Assembly (NCBI RefSeq): GCF_023213175.1
Contig: NZ_CP093312.1
Location: 558,001 to 622,000 of the forward strand
Reading direction: 5' to 3'
Length of the DNA stretch: 64,000 nt
Origin: Sulfurovum sp. XGS-02
GTDB taxonomy: Bacteria > Campylobacterota > Campylobacteria > Campylobacterales > Sulfurovaceae
Shown piece by piece: positions 35,214 to 44,506 of the stretch. The position numbers and the translations under genes were made by a program. Under the pieces are notes generated by a model. It was not told the origin of the DNA. It was given only the letters and a program-made list of their open reading frames with translations, and made no database searches. How positions within the stretch are numbered: position 1 is the stretch's first letter; each line of letters opens with the position of its first letter.

Positions 35214-35897
35214 TTATTTAAATAACGCTGATCCGATCCTTACCAGATTTGACCCGCATTTTATAGCCAATTCATAATCACCGCTCATCCCCATAGAACA
35301 GATATTCGCACCTTCTTTTTTCAGTTTCTCATAGATACCGAACGTGGTTTCAAAACTCTGTTGTATCAGTTTTTTATCTTCACTGTGAGCCCCTATGGTC
35401 ATCACACCTTTGAGATTGATCTGAGGACAGGTCTCTTTGATCGTTTGGTAGATATCCACAGCTTCTTCGGGAGTGACACCTGATTTTGTTGCTTCATTGG
35501 CTGCATTGATCTGAAGCAGGCAGTGCATCTTTGCCTCTTTTGCCAAGAGCTTTTTGTTCAGTTCGGTTGCCAGTTCTATACTGTCAAGTGATTGCATCAG
35601 TGTAGGGCGCAAGTCTATGAGATTATTGATCTTGTTTTTTTGGAGAGAACCGATCATATGCCACTCAAGCGGAAGGTCCTCGAGTGCATGCATACGCTCT
35701 TTGAGCTGTTGTACCTGGTTTTCACCAAAGGCTCTTTGACCTAGCTCATAGAGTGTGGAAATGTTTTCAATATCCGTATATTTAGCAACGGTGACCAGTT
35801 TTACAATATGGTGTTCACTTACTGTAATACGCGCTTGTTCTATATTCCAGATCACTTCATCCAGGTTTGCTCTTAAGTGTTCTTTGTCCAATATCAT
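35214..35897 (-). CDS. YggS family pyridoxal-phosphate homeostasis protein
   Basis: 227 residues, one-domain alanine-racemase-like TIM barrel. The PLP lysine is K39 in 'KLVTVAKYTDIENI'. Also 'RAFGENQVQQLKER', 'EWHMIGSLQKNKIN' and the C-terminal phosphate-binding 'GMSGDYELAIKCGSNLVRIGSALF'. These proteins buffer PLP supply rather than catalyse a known reaction. Transcribed away from the Fur gene, downstream of rseP on the same strand. Confidence 0.92.
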   Translation of the reverse strand: MILDKEHLRANLDEVIWNIEQARITVSEHHIVKLVTVAKYTDIENISTLYELGQRAFGENQVQQLKERMHALEDLPLEWHMIGSLQKNKINNLIDLRPTLMQSLDSIELATELNKKLLAKEAKMHCLLQINAANEATKSGVTPEEAVDIYQTIKETCPQINLKGVMTIGAHSEDKKLIQQSFETTFGIYEKLKKEGANICSMGMSGDYELAIKCGSNLVRIGSALFK

Positions 35898-35960
35898 ACT
35901 TCTTATCCTTTTCTAATGAATTACCTGATCGGTTCGTTAACACTTCGACTGTTTTGGTTG

Positions 35961-37013
35961 TTATCCCCACAGTCTATTGATATCATTATACAATCCTAAC
36001 ATCATAAGAGAGATGAGTATAGCCCACCCTACCAATGTAATGATATACATTACCTGTTCGCTCGCAGTTTTTCCCGTAATCATCTCATAGAGGTTAAACA
36101 TAATATGTCCACCGTCCAGTGCAGGGATAGGGAGCAGGTTCAACACCCCCAGGTTGACTGAAATGAGTGCGGTAAAAAAGAAAAGAGCCAGTATCCCTGC
36201 AGCACTTGCTTCAGCCGTGACATCTACAATGGTGATGATCCCTCCTAGTTTATCGGCACCAACCACTCCGGTGATCAGTTTTTCTACACTTTGTACAATG
36301 AGCAGAGAGGCTTTCTTTGTCTCATCCCATGCATACTCCAATCCATCTATCAATCCGAAGTAGGCCGTCGTTTGTTTTCCTAATGGACTGATACCGATGA
36401 TACGCCTGGTGATCTTTTCTCCAAAGATATTTTTGTCCTCTATCACTTTTGGTGTAAGCTGCAGTGTGATCAGTTGTCCCCCACGCTCTACGATAAGCGT
36501 GATGTCACCTTTCTCACCGTTGATATTCTCACCGATCTCTTCCCAGTAAAGAATATTATTACCGTTGATTTGAACGATTTTGTCCTCTTTGGTTAAACCC
36601 GCTTTGAATGCAGGTGTCTCTTTTCCCACTTCCCCTACATAAGGCAAAAGCTTAGGAACACCGATGTTTGCAATCGCAAAGTAAAGCAGAAAGGCCAGCA
36701 GGAAATTGGCAAAAGGTCCGGCCAATAGAATGATGATACGTTGCCATGGTTTTTTCACATTGTATGAATCTTCGTCATAAGAGAGGGCTGTAGGATCCAT
36801 GTCATCCTGCCCTTTCATTTTGACATATCCGCCAAGCGGTATGGCAGAGAGGCTCCACTCTGTTTTCCCTATCATCCTGGAGTAGAGTTTTTTCCCAAAA
36901 CCTATGCTAAAAACATCCACCTGTACACCAAAAAAACGTGCTGCTGTAAAATGTCCAAGCTCATGAAAAAAGATCAATACCGACAAGACTAAAAGTGCAA
37001 CTATAATGCCCAT
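35961..37013 (-). CDS. rseP: Site-2 (RIP) membrane metalloprotease RseP
   Basis: 350 residues. The zinc motif HELGH (17-21) sits in the first helix; the second zinc/active motif is 'NLLPIPALDGGHIMF'. One PDZ domain lies between (~115-190, 'PAFKAGLTKEDKIVQINGN'). It cleaves transmembrane segments, usually of anti-sigma factors or signal-peptide remnants. Length is shorter than the E. coli protein, which has two PDZ domains, as is common in Campylobacterota. In many epsilonproteobacteria it lies next to pgsA; here pgsA is about 18.5 kb away. Confidence 0.93.
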   Translation of the reverse strand: MGIIVALLVLSVLIFFHELGHFTAARFFGVQVDVFSIGFGKKLYSRMIGKTEWSLSAIPLGGYVKMKGQDDMDPTALSYDEDSYNVKKPWQRIIILLAGPFANFLLAFLLYFAIANIGVPKLLPYVGEVGKETPAFKAGLTKEDKIVQINGNNILYWEEIGENINGEKGDITLIVERGGQLITLQLTPKVIEDKNIFGEKITRRIIGISPLGKQTTAYFGLIDGLEYAWDETKKASLLIVQSVEKLITGVVGADKLGGIITIVDVTAEASAAGILALFFFTALISVNLGVLNLLPIPALDGGHIMFNLYEMITGKTASEQVMYIITLVGWAILISLMMLGLYNDINRLWG

Positions 37014-37123
37014 AAAATTCCTCTGTGTGAATATATTGAATTATATCTAAGTGTAGTAAAAAGTTGATATAGATTAAAACTATAATGAAAAATTTTGCTA
37101 AAATAAATGAGAAGGATGAAAAG

Positions 37124-38233
37124 ATGAATGAAAATAAGGGTATGTCAATAGCAATAACAGAAGAGATTGAAAGTGAAGATTTAGAGGGGCTGGATGAAAT
37201 TAACGATACACCTTTGGAAATGAGAGAAGAAAATATAGAGCCTTTTGAAGATGAGACTGATGAAATGGCAGATAGCCCTATACCTGAGCCAGTATTGCCG
37301 GGCAAAGCCAAAAAACATATCAGAACCATGCATCTCATTCAAAAAACAAAAAAGATGCTCAAAGATACACATGATCGGGAAGAGGCTTGTAAACGTCAGC
37401 TTGAAAAAGATATCAAAGCGTATGAAGATGCCAAGTCACGACTGAAAGCGAATGGACTTGATGCATGTGTATCATTGGTAAAAAAATTGGGATATGAGAC
37501 AAACAATGATGATCTGGAAGAGAAGGAAACGGCTGAATTCAGTCCCAATAAAGCGTTCACCCCCTTAGTTTTAAAAGATATTTCCAGTGGCAGACTCACA
37601 GGTTTCCTCTATGCTTTACTCGGAGGGGGCATTACAGCCGTAGGCTTGGTGTATCTTGCAACAGAAAAATTAGACATGGTACTCGATATGACCAAGGTAC
37701 CCTCAGAGGATCAGATACAAAGTATATTAGCCTGGTTCAGTACGCTTGTAGGGTTACATGAAGATGTGAATATCGGTGCAGCTGTCCTAAGTTTTTCAGT
37801 GATTTTGGTCATGCTCCCTATCTATATCACTCGTGTATATTTGAAAAAAAGAAATAATCTTCACCTTGCAGTGAAACAATTCATAGAAGCAGAACTGTAC
37901 ATAGAGAAAAAATCTAACTGTAAAATGGAAATAGACAAAATAACTATGCATATCAGAGATGCGATAGGAGTAATGAGAACCTATGAAGTGATCCTCAATG
38001 AACAGAAGGGCAAACTGGAACGTATCCACTATGTGGAAGGGGAGAGAGAAAAGGGGACAGAGTATCATTATAAATCCTATGCAGAGATACTTGAAACAAA
38101 AGAAGTGATACGTGCAATAATGGAATATATGAATACACCTATAACAGTCGAAGGAAAATTGTCTGAGAAAAGCGTACTTCTTTTACAGCATGCAAAAGAT
38201 CAGGCCGATAAAATGCTTAAACGGTTTTATTAA
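37124..38233 (+). CDS. Membrane protein with acidic N-terminus and coiled coils, unknown family
   Basis: 369 residues from ATG 37124, chosen over in-frame ATG 37085 because AAGGA lies 8 nt upstream only here. Residues 1-70 are strongly acidic. A charged helical segment follows (~75-130). Then two transmembrane helices ('LTGFLYALLGGGITAVGLVYLA' region and 'AAVLSFSVILVMLPIYITRVYL' region) separated by ~45 residues, and a C-terminal helical, coiled-coil part. I do not recognise the family. It is divergent from rseP and is followed by a weak AT hairpin. Confidence 0.6.
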   Translation: MNENKGMSIAITEEIESEDLEGLDEINDTPLEMREENIEPFEDETDEMADSPIPEPVLPGKAKKHIRTMHLIQKTKKMLKDTHDREEACKRQLEKDIKAYEDAKSRLKANGLDACVSLVKKLGYETNNDDLEEKETAEFSPNKAFTPLVLKDISSGRLTGFLYALLGGGITAVGLVYLATEKLDMVLDMTKVPSEDQIQSILAWFSTLVGLHEDVNIGAAVLSFSVILVMLPIYITRVYLKKRNNLHLAVKQFIEAELYIEKKSNCKMEIDKITMHIRDAIGVMRTYEVILNEQKGKLERIHYVEGEREKGTEYHYKSYAEILETKEVIRAIMEYMNTPITVEGKLSEKSVLLLQHAKDQADKMLKRFY

Positions 38234-38352
38234 TGTATAACTACATGCAGAGGGATCGGTTTGGAAAATGACTTTCAATGATAGTTGTCGAAAACTATTT
38301 ATATAGTTCACCCCATCATCTTTCTCCACATCTATACAAATACATCATACCT

Positions 38353-38373
38353 ATCTATTTTTTTTAAATAGAT
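38353..38373 (+). terminator. AT-only hairpin downstream of the coiled-coil membrane protein
   Basis: ATCTATTT pairs with AAATAGAT across a 5-T loop. It is weak, but it is the only stem between the preceding gene and the guanidine operon leader. The rest of 38234-38435 is AT-rich, with no gene seen. Confidence 0.3.
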
Positions 38374-38489
38374 CAAAATATTATAATGATTAAAAATTAA
38401 TCATATACCCATATACTATAGGATGAAATCTAGGCTATACTTTGAATACAAGACATGACATGAGGTTGTAAAATCTCAGATAAGTTAAA

Positions 38490-38592
38490 AGAGAACTAGG
38501 GTTCCGGCAGAGTATTCTGTGTCAGGTCCGAGAGTTTTCGACCTCTTGAGTAGAGGTTACACGGAGGGATAAAAGCCCGGGAGATTTATACC
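38490..38592 (+). ncRNA. Guanidine-I (ykkC) riboswitch
   Basis: The conserved core is unmistakable in order: CTAGGGTTCCG (38496-38506), GGTCCGAGAG (38525-38534), and ACGGAGGGATAAAAGCCCGG (38561-38580) followed by GAGA. These are the invariant segments of the ykkC subtype 1 aptamer, which binds guanidinium and turns on downstream genes. It lies 41 nt before the first gene of the guanidine operon. A TATACT box at 38436-38441 is a possible -10 element. Confidence 0.95.
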
Positions 38593-38608
38593 CTTTTGCC
38601 GTGTTTTA
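38559..38608 (+). terminator. Expression-platform hairpin of the guanidine-I riboswitch
   Basis: ACACGGAGGG (38559-38568) can pair with CCCT (38591-38594) and CCGTGT (38599-38604), followed by TTT. The left arm lies inside the conserved aptamer, so ligand binding would block this stem. This fits transcription-level ON control. Confidence 0.55.
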
Positions 38609-38632
38609 AACCAAATACTCAAGGAATCTCTT

Positions 38633-39703
38633 ATGAAACACTTTTTCAAATCCACATCAAAATTCTTAGTCGCCACTACATTGGTTATGGGTCTTAGTAC
38701 ATCATCACTTATGGCAGAGGTAAAAAATAAATTTCAAGTCTCCTGGACAATCTATGTCGGATGGATGCCGTGGGATTATGCTCAGCAAAAGGGCATCGTT
38801 GACAAATGGGCTAAAAAATACGATATCGAGATCGATCTAGTTCAGGTCAATGACTATATTGAATCGATCAACCAATACAGTGCTGGTAAATTTGATGGCT
38901 GTCTCATGACAAACATGGATGCATTGACGATTCCGGCTGCCGGTGGTATCGACTCAACTGCAGTGATCATGGGTGATTTCTCTAATGGTAATGACGGTCT
39001 TATTCTTAAAGATAAAAAGAGCCTAGCTGATATCAAAGGTCAGAAGGTAAACCTTGTTGAACTTTCAGTATCTCACTATTTCCTTGCACGTGCACTTGAG
39101 TCTGTGAATTTAAGTGAAAAAGACATCACGGTTGTAAACACTTCGGATGCCGATATGGTTTCTGCGTACAGTTCTGATGAAGTGACAGCAATGGCAACAT
39201 GGAATCCACAACTCAGTGAGATCATGACAAACAATAAAAGTGCCAACCTTGTCTATGATTCAAGTAAGATCCCGGGTGAGATTATCGATATGCTGGTTAT
39301 CAACACGGAAACACTCAAAGACAATCCGAAATTGGCAAAAGCATTGACAGGTGCTTGGTTTGAAGTGATGGCATTGATGAAAAAAGGGGATGAAAAAGCC
39401 TTGACATTTATGGCAGAGGCTTCAGGAACAGACCTTGCGGGTTACAAGAGCCAACTTGACTCTACAATGATGTTCTATGATGCAAGTGATGCAGTGACAT
39501 TTGCCGTTAGTCCAGATCTTCCAGAAACGATGAAAAAAGTGAGCGAGTTCTCATTTGATCACGGAATTCTTGGAGAGGGTGCACCAAATGCTGAATTCAT
39601 TGGTATGGAGTTCCCAGGTGGTAAAACGTTCGGTGATACCAACAACATCAAGCTTCGTTTCACAGAAACTTATGTGAAAATGGCTGCGGAAGGGAAGCTG
39701 TAA
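38633..39703 (+). CDS. ABC transporter substrate-binding protein, probable guanidine uptake
   Basis: 356 residues with a Sec signal peptide (MKHFFKSTSKFLVATTLVMG..., cleavage near LMAE). The mature protein resembles NMT1/taurine-nitrate type binding proteins of the urea-carboxylase-associated group: 'SWTIYVGWMPWDYAQQKGI', 'VNDYIESINQYSAGKFDGC' and 'ATWNPQLSEI'. It is the first gene after the guanidine-I riboswitch and is followed by permease and ATPase genes. Uptake of guanidine or a guanidine compound is inferred from the riboswitch and the catabolic genes downstream. Confidence 0.88.
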   Translation: MKHFFKSTSKFLVATTLVMGLSTSSLMAEVKNKFQVSWTIYVGWMPWDYAQQKGIVDKWAKKYDIEIDLVQVNDYIESINQYSAGKFDGCLMTNMDALTIPAAGGIDSTAVIMGDFSNGNDGLILKDKKSLADIKGQKVNLVELSVSHYFLARALESVNLSEKDITVVNTSDADMVSAYSSDEVTAMATWNPQLSEIMTNNKSANLVYDSSKIPGEIIDMLVINTETLKDNPKLAKALTGAWFEVMALMKKGDEKALTFMAEASGTDLAGYKSQLDSTMMFYDASDAVTFAVSPDLPETMKKVSEFSFDHGILGEGAPNAEFIGMEFPGGKTFGDTNNIKLRFTETYVKMAAEGKL

Positions 39704-39712
39704 GGTACTCCT

Positions 39713-40537
39713 ATGAAACGATTTATGAACCTTCGGCCATCAAGAGGAGCAACGCTCTTCTTGGGATTATTACCATTTATTATTGTCGCGGTGTTCTATC
39801 TCGTGGCATCTGATATGCGTCTTTCGGAAAATCCGAATGATAAGCTTCTGCCTTCCATGGCAAGCTTTTCAGAGGCTATCGACCGTATGGCATTTACACC
39901 AAGTAAACGAACAGGTGAAATACTTTTCATTGGAGATACGGTCTCTTCACTTGAACGATTAGGACTCGGGGTCCTCATAAGTGCTGTATTGGCAATGCTT
40001 ATCGGTATCCCTCTAGGGTTTATTCCCTTCCTTCGTGCAGGATTATCACCTTTTGTGGCGGCCTTTTCCATGGTCCCGCCCATGGCGATCCTGCCTATTT
40101 TGTTCATTGTGTTCGGTATGGGAGAGCTGGCAAAGGTTGCACTGATCGTCATCGGGGTGACACCTTTACTTGTCCGTGATATGCAGCAGCGTGTCTCTGA
40201 GATACCGGTGGAACAGCTTATTAAAGCGCAGACACTTGGAGGATCAAGCTGGACGATCGTGATGCGTGTTGTATTGCCACAGGTTTTCCCAAGACTGCTT
40301 GATGCAGTTCGTATCACACTGGGTACGGCATGGATCTTTCTTATTTCGGCAGAAGCGATCGCAGCTACCGAAGGTTTAGGATACCGTATCTTTTTGGTAC
40401 GCCGTTATATGTCAATGGATGTGATCCTGCCTTATGTAGCATGGATCACATTCCTTGCCTTCTTGTTCGATTTTGCCTTAAAGAAGCTGACCTATAAACT
40501 ATTCCCTTGGTATACAGCCGGAAAGGAGGGGGCATGA
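39713..40537 (+). CDS. ABC transporter permease, probable guanidine uptake
   Basis: 274 residues, six predicted helices, binding-protein-dependent permease fold. The EAA loop reads 'IPVEQLIKAQTLGGSSWTIVMRVVLP'-like (core 'QLIKAQTLGGSSW'). It belongs with SsuC/TauC type permeases of the urea-carboxylase-associated transporter. The stop codon overlaps the ATPase start (ATGA). Confidence 0.9.
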   Translation: MKRFMNLRPSRGATLFLGLLPFIIVAVFYLVASDMRLSENPNDKLLPSMASFSEAIDRMAFTPSKRTGEILFIGDTVSSLERLGLGVLISAVLAMLIGIPLGFIPFLRAGLSPFVAAFSMVPPMAILPILFIVFGMGELAKVALIVIGVTPLLVRDMQQRVSEIPVEQLIKAQTLGGSSWTIVMRVVLPQVFPRLLDAVRITLGTAWIFLISAEAIAATEGLGYRIFLVRRYMSMDVILPYVAWITFLAFLFDFALKKLTYKLFPWYTAGKEGA

Positions 40538-41298
40538 GTCTTATTCATATTAAAAACCTTTGGAAAAAGTATGATGACAATGTCGTATTGGAAAGAATCA
40601 ATCTTGATATCGAAGAGGGAGAGTTTTGTACGCTGGTCGGTCCCTCTGGCTGTGGAAAGAGTACATTCTTAAAAATGCTTCTTGGACAGGAGATACCCAC
40701 AAGTGGGACATTCCTTCTTGATGGGAAGCCTTTTCCTGACGAACCGGGAATAGAACGAGGTATCGTATTTCAGCGTTACTCTGTGTTTCCGCATTTAACG
40801 GTGTTGGGGAATGTAATGATGTCTATGGAACTCAAAGCGTCAAAATTTTTTGGGAAATTCTTTGGAACAAAGCGTAAAGAAGCTAAAGAGCGTGCCATGG
40901 AGATGCTTAGGTCAGTCGGTCTTGGTGATGCGGCAGATAAATACCCCAGCGAACTCTCAGGAGGTATGCAACAGCGTCTCTCTATTGCACAGTCATTGGT
41001 CACTAAACCAAAGATACTTTTGCTGGATGAACCATTTGGTGCCTTGGATCCGGGGATTCGTGCCGATATGCATAAGCTTATCTTGGATCTTTGGAAGAAG
41101 AACAATCTCACGATCGTGATGGTTACCCATGATCTTCATGAGAGCTTCTACCTTGGTACACGTCTGCTTGTCTTTGATAAGGTACGTTATGAACCGCAGG
41201 CACCTAACATGTACGGGGCATTAATCACGTATGACATACCTGTAGGTGATACAAGAGAATCAGTCTTAAAAGATGTAGAAGAATCTATAAATGAATAA
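40534..41298 (+). CDS. ABC transporter ATP-binding protein, probable guanidine uptake
   Basis: 254 residues from ATG 40534, which has AAGGAGG upstream and overlaps the permease stop. Walker A 'VGPSGCGKST', Q-loop 'VFQRYSVFPHLTV', signature 'LSGGMQQRLSIAQ', Walker B 'KILLLDEPFGALD' and H-loop 'VMVTHD' are all present. It powers the importer formed with the two preceding genes. The C-terminal ~45 residues go beyond the nucleotide-binding core, as in the SsuB/TauB relatives. Confidence 0.92.
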   Translation: MSLIHIKNLWKKYDDNVVLERINLDIEEGEFCTLVGPSGCGKSTFLKMLLGQEIPTSGTFLLDGKPFPDEPGIERGIVFQRYSVFPHLTVLGNVMMSMELKASKFFGKFFGTKRKEAKERAMEMLRSVGLGDAADKYPSELSGGMQQRLSIAQSLVTKPKILLLDEPFGALDPGIRADMHKLILDLWKKNNLTIVMVTHDLHESFYLGTRLLVFDKVRYEPQAPNMYGALITYDIPVGDTRESVLKDVEESINE

Positions 41299-41311
41299 AG
41301 GAATAACAACA

Positions 41312-42049
41312 ATGATAACAATGTATAAAGATATAAAACCGGAGAGTATCCTTTTTGATGAAGTACTTCCGGGAGGTGCCAGATGGTCAAAGATCATTAA
41401 GCGTGGCGACAAGCTTCGCATTACAACGAAAGATGGCTTAGGTTCTCTTTCAGCCATGTTCTACAATGCGGATAACACTGCTGAGCGTTTTAACTCAGCT
41501 GATACGGTAAAGATCCAGCATAATGCTTACTTCACGAAAGGAAGAGTACTCTACTCAGAACAGGGTCGTGTACTTTTCTCGATTACTGATGAGACAACAG
41601 GAGGGCTTTTTGACGCTATCGGCGGGATAAGCAATCCTCGTATTGTCCATAAGAATTTTGGAGAAGGTGACTACGAGCATTTGCGTAACCGTTATTACAA
41701 AAGTGACCGTGAAAACTTCCTGGTCGAACTGGGTAAATACGGTATGGGTAAACGTGATATGATCCAGGCGATCAACTTCTTTAGAAGAGTCGACGTCAAA
41801 GAGGGAAGTAAACTTGAACTCTCACCGGATCGTGCCAAACCGGGAAGCTACATTGACCTGCGTGCAGAGATGAACGTACTTTTGGTACTCTCAAACACAC
41901 CACATGTAATGGAAGCGGGTGAGTATAATCCAAGTGATGTACAATTGACACTTTATAAGGCACCCCCTGTGACCGAGGATGACCTATGTATGAACTTTAC
42001 ACCACAATCACAACGTGCTTTTATCAACAACGCACGTTATTTTGCCTAA
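41312..42049 (+). CDS. Carboxyguanidine deiminase subunit (DUF1989), non-cysteine type
   Basis: 245 residues from ATG 41312 (AAAGGA 8 nt upstream). Urea-carboxylase-associated family (DUF1989): 'EVLPGGARWSKIIKRGDKLRI', 'LSAMFYNADNTAERFNSADT', and 'YIDLRAEMNVLLVLSNTPHVM' near the end. In the guanidine pathway the paired DUF1989 proteins CgdA/CgdB convert carboxyguanidine to allophanate plus ammonia. Here the segment that reads TCGNHDTLGGHC in the partner is 'TTGGLFDAIGGI', so the Cys and His residues are missing. It is probably the structural or substrate-shaping subunit. Confidence 0.85.
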   Translation: MITMYKDIKPESILFDEVLPGGARWSKIIKRGDKLRITTKDGLGSLSAMFYNADNTAERFNSADTVKIQHNAYFTKGRVLYSEQGRVLFSITDETTGGLFDAIGGISNPRIVHKNFGEGDYEHLRNRYYKSDRENFLVELGKYGMGKRDMIQAINFFRRVDVKEGSKLELSPDRAKPGSYIDLRAEMNVLLVLSNTPHVMEAGEYNPSDVQLTLYKAPPVTEDDLCMNFTPQSQRAFINNARYFA

Positions 42050-42056
42050 GGAGAGA

Positions 42057-42680
42057 ATGATGAGCAGAGATATTAAAGATGCAGTATACAATGAAAAGGT
42101 GGCAGCCGGTGTACCTTGGAGCCATGTGGTCAAAAAAGGCCAAACCCTTCGTATCATCGATCTTAAAGGGTGTCAGGCAGTCGATACGCTTTTTTACAAT
42201 GCAAACGACCATGAAGAGCGTTATTCAGCCAACGACACGGTGAGAGAACAGGGAAGCATTTTTGTGACAACAGGAACAAAACTGATCTCAACAGATGACA
42301 ATGTGATGATGGAAGTGACAGAAGATACCTGTGGTAACCATGACACACTGGGTGGTCACTGCAGTGCAGAGAGTAACACGGTACGTTATGCACTTGATAC
42401 CAAATATATGCACAGTTGCCGTGACAACTACCTCTATGAGATCGGTGAGCTGGAGATGGACCCAAGAGACCTTACCAACAACATCAACTTCTTTATGAAC
42501 GTTCCGGTTGAAGATGACGGTTTCCTTGTGATCGTAGACGGTGTCTCCAAACCTGGCGACTATGTGGACCTGAAAGCTGAGATGGATACCTTGGTACTGG
42601 TTTCTAACTGTCCGCAGTTGAACAACCCGTGCAACGCCTACGATCCATCTCCTGTTCAAATGGTAATCTGGGACGATTAA
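42057..42680 (+). CDS. Carboxyguanidine deiminase subunit (DUF1989), with conserved Cys/His site
   Basis: 207 residues from ATG 42057 (or 42060), behind AAGGAGAGA. Second DUF1989 protein: 'GVPWSHVVKKGQTLRIIDLK', 'AVDTLFYNANDHEERYSAND', then 'TCGNHDTLGGHCSAESN', which holds Cys, His and Cys suited to metal binding or catalysis. The end 'YVDLKAEMDTLVLVSNCPQLN' is typical. With the preceding gene it should form the heteromeric carboxyguanidine deiminase. The two proteins share the same fold, so the pair arose by duplication. Confidence 0.88.
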   Translation: MMSRDIKDAVYNEKVAAGVPWSHVVKKGQTLRIIDLKGCQAVDTLFYNANDHEERYSANDTVREQGSIFVTTGTKLISTDDNVMMEVTEDTCGNHDTLGGHCSAESNTVRYALDTKYMHSCRDNYLYEIGELEMDPRDLTNNINFFMNVPVEDDGFLVIVDGVSKPGDYVDLKAEMDTLVLVSNCPQLNNPCNAYDPSPVQMVIWDD

Positions 42681-42684
42681 GATC

Positions 42685-43692
42685 ATGGCAAAGCTACGTG
42701 GTTACTTTCGTTTTGAGGATGCACTCATCCCCAATATGTTAGCCTGGAGTTATATACTGGCAGCATACATCGGTGGTTTTTACGCCATCATGTCAGATGC
42801 CATTATCTATAACCTTGTAGGAACTGTTTTGCTTGCACACAGTATGGTGATCTCAGCCTATTTCGTACATGAGTGTGCTCACGATTCACTCTTTAAGAAG
42901 AACCGTCATAATCATCTCTTCGGTGAGATCTTTCTCTGGATAGCCGGTGCTTCGTACAGTGAGTATGAAGCGGTCAGACATAAACATGTACGACATCATA
43001 TGGATAGGGCAGATATCGTCTCATTTGATTTTAGAACGAGGCTGCAGATGTACCCTAAACTGCTTAAGGTGATCCAGGCATTGGAGTGGATGTATATTCC
43101 TGCATTGGAGATCATGATGCATGTATTGGTGATCTTATTGCCTTTTGTAAAAGAGTCACGTAAGCATCTGCGTTCCCGTGTGGTCACGGTACTGTTGCTG
43201 CGTATCGCATTTTTTGCGCTTTTGGCATCTGTTTCGTTGAAGATTTTGGTATTTTATCCACTCGCATATATGCTCTTTTTGACAGTGATGCGTTTTATGG
43301 ATGTCCATCAGCATACGTATGATCTTTATGAAACGCTGGATCGCAAACGCGGTGATGAGGTCAAGCAGTATGACAGTGTGTTTGAAAAACACAATACATA
43401 TTCGAACTTATTATCTAGACGTTATCCGTGGTTGAACCTTCTGGTACTGAACTTTGCGTACCATAACGTACATCATGACCAGCAGATGCAGCCCTGGTAT
43501 CGTCTGCCTAGATTGCATGAAAAACTCTATGGTAAGGATGAGAGCCAGGTACTGCTGTTTAAAAACCTTATCGAGAGTTACCATCGTTTCCGTGTGGCCC
43601 GTATCATTAATTCAGATTCTACTGGTATAGATGTACATAAAGGTAAAGATTTCATAGGCGTAGATGGCGTTTCATTTTTGACGGCTCATTAA
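42685..43692 (+). CDS. Membrane di-iron desaturase/hydroxylase-type protein
   Basis: 335 residues with several transmembrane helices. All histidine boxes of the fatty acid desaturase / AlkB membrane di-iron family are present: HECAH (62-66), HKHVRHH (99-105), a middle 'DVHQHTYD', and HNVHH (260-264). Such enzymes use O2 to desaturate or hydroxylate an alkyl chain. It sits inside the guanidine operon, 4 nt after the deiminase gene, and is not part of the known guanidine pathway. A role in hydroxylating an alkyl-substituted guanidine to release guanidine is possible but is inference. Alternatively it acts on membrane lipids. Confidence 0.85.
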   Translation: MAKLRGYFRFEDALIPNMLAWSYILAAYIGGFYAIMSDAIIYNLVGTVLLAHSMVISAYFVHECAHDSLFKKNRHNHLFGEIFLWIAGASYSEYEAVRHKHVRHHMDRADIVSFDFRTRLQMYPKLLKVIQALEWMYIPALEIMMHVLVILLPFVKESRKHLRSRVVTVLLLRIAFFALLASVSLKILVFYPLAYMLFLTVMRFMDVHQHTYDLYETLDRKRGDEVKQYDSVFEKHNTYSNLLSRRYPWLNLLVLNFAYHNVHHDQQMQPWYRLPRLHEKLYGKDESQVLLFKNLIESYHRFRVARIINSDSTGIDVHKGKDFIGVDGVSFLTAH

Positions 43693-43701
43693 GGAGAGAA
43701 T

Positions 43702-44484
43702 ATGACACAAGTGAAAAAATTTTGGCCGATCCTGACAGGCACACACCGTTACGAGAAAACACTCTCTACACGCGGTCATGGCAAAGGTGTGATCATAGAT
43801 GCGCCGATCTTGGCCTATCTTATCGAGACGGCCAACGGGCGTATCCTCTATGATGTGGGATGTGATTACAATAAGATCGCTGATGAGGTGAAACGCAAGC
43901 ACTTCTACGAACATGAGGGGTTCCCTTTCGGTCCTCCTCAGATGACTGAGGAGCAGCGTCTTCCCAACCGTCTGGCGGAACTTGGCTTGAAGACAGAAGA
44001 TGTGGATGTCGTCTTTTGCGGCCATCTCCACTTTGATCATGCCGGAGGTGTTTGTGAGTTCTGTAATGCCGAAGTCCATGTACATGAAAAGGAGCTCGAA
44101 GCAGCAAGAGAGCCTGCGGATGAAGCCTATTTTGCAGAAGATCTGGATTGCCCGATCAATTGGCGTATTTACAAAGGTGAGTATGACCTTGTTCCTGGTG
44201 TCCGTGCCATCGAGACACCGGGACACACGGCCGGTCATATGTCAATGATGATCGAACTGCCAAAGGGCAAACCGATCCTGCTTGCAGGGGATGCTGCAGA
44301 CCTAAGTGAGAACCTTGAAAAAGAGATCGCTCCGGGTCTGTGTTGGCAGGATAATGAAGCTATGGCGATCGAGAGTATTCGTAAGCTTAAAGAGCTTGCA
44401 TATCGTACAGGGGCAGAGATCTGGCCCAATCATGATATGCAGTATTTTGAATCTAAAAACCGTTTCCCACGGTTTTTTTCCTAA
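43702..44484 (+). CDS. Metallo-beta-lactamase-fold hydrolase, N-acyl homoserine lactonase family
   Basis: 260 residues. The zinc motif HLHFDH occupies 108-113, followed by 'IETPGHTAGHMSMMI' and 'LLAGDAADL', and 'IWPNHDMQYF' at the end. The pattern is that of the AiiA/AHL lactonase-like branch of the MBL superfamily. These hydrolyse lactones or related esters. It is encoded 9 nt after the desaturase-like gene, with AAGGAG upstream. The substrate is unknown; it may process a product of the neighbouring oxygenase-like protein. Confidence 0.85.
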   Translation: MTQVKKFWPILTGTHRYEKTLSTRGHGKGVIIDAPILAYLIETANGRILYDVGCDYNKIADEVKRKHFYEHEGFPFGPPQMTEEQRLPNRLAELGLKTEDVDVVFCGHLHFDHAGGVCEFCNAEVHVHEKELEAAREPADEAYFAEDLDCPINWRIYKGEYDLVPGVRAIETPGHTAGHMSMMIELPKGKPILLAGDAADLSENLEKEIAPGLCWQDNEAMAIESIRKLKELAYRTGAEIWPNHDMQYFESKNRFPRFFS

Positions 44485-44506
44485 GGTATGAAAGAACCAC
44501 TCTTTC

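Noticed and set aside
42685-43692. Desaturase-like gene as an unrelated lipid gene inserted by chance
   Set aside because: Tight spacing on both sides, same strand and position between pathway genes argue that it is a real operon member, although lipid activity is not excluded.
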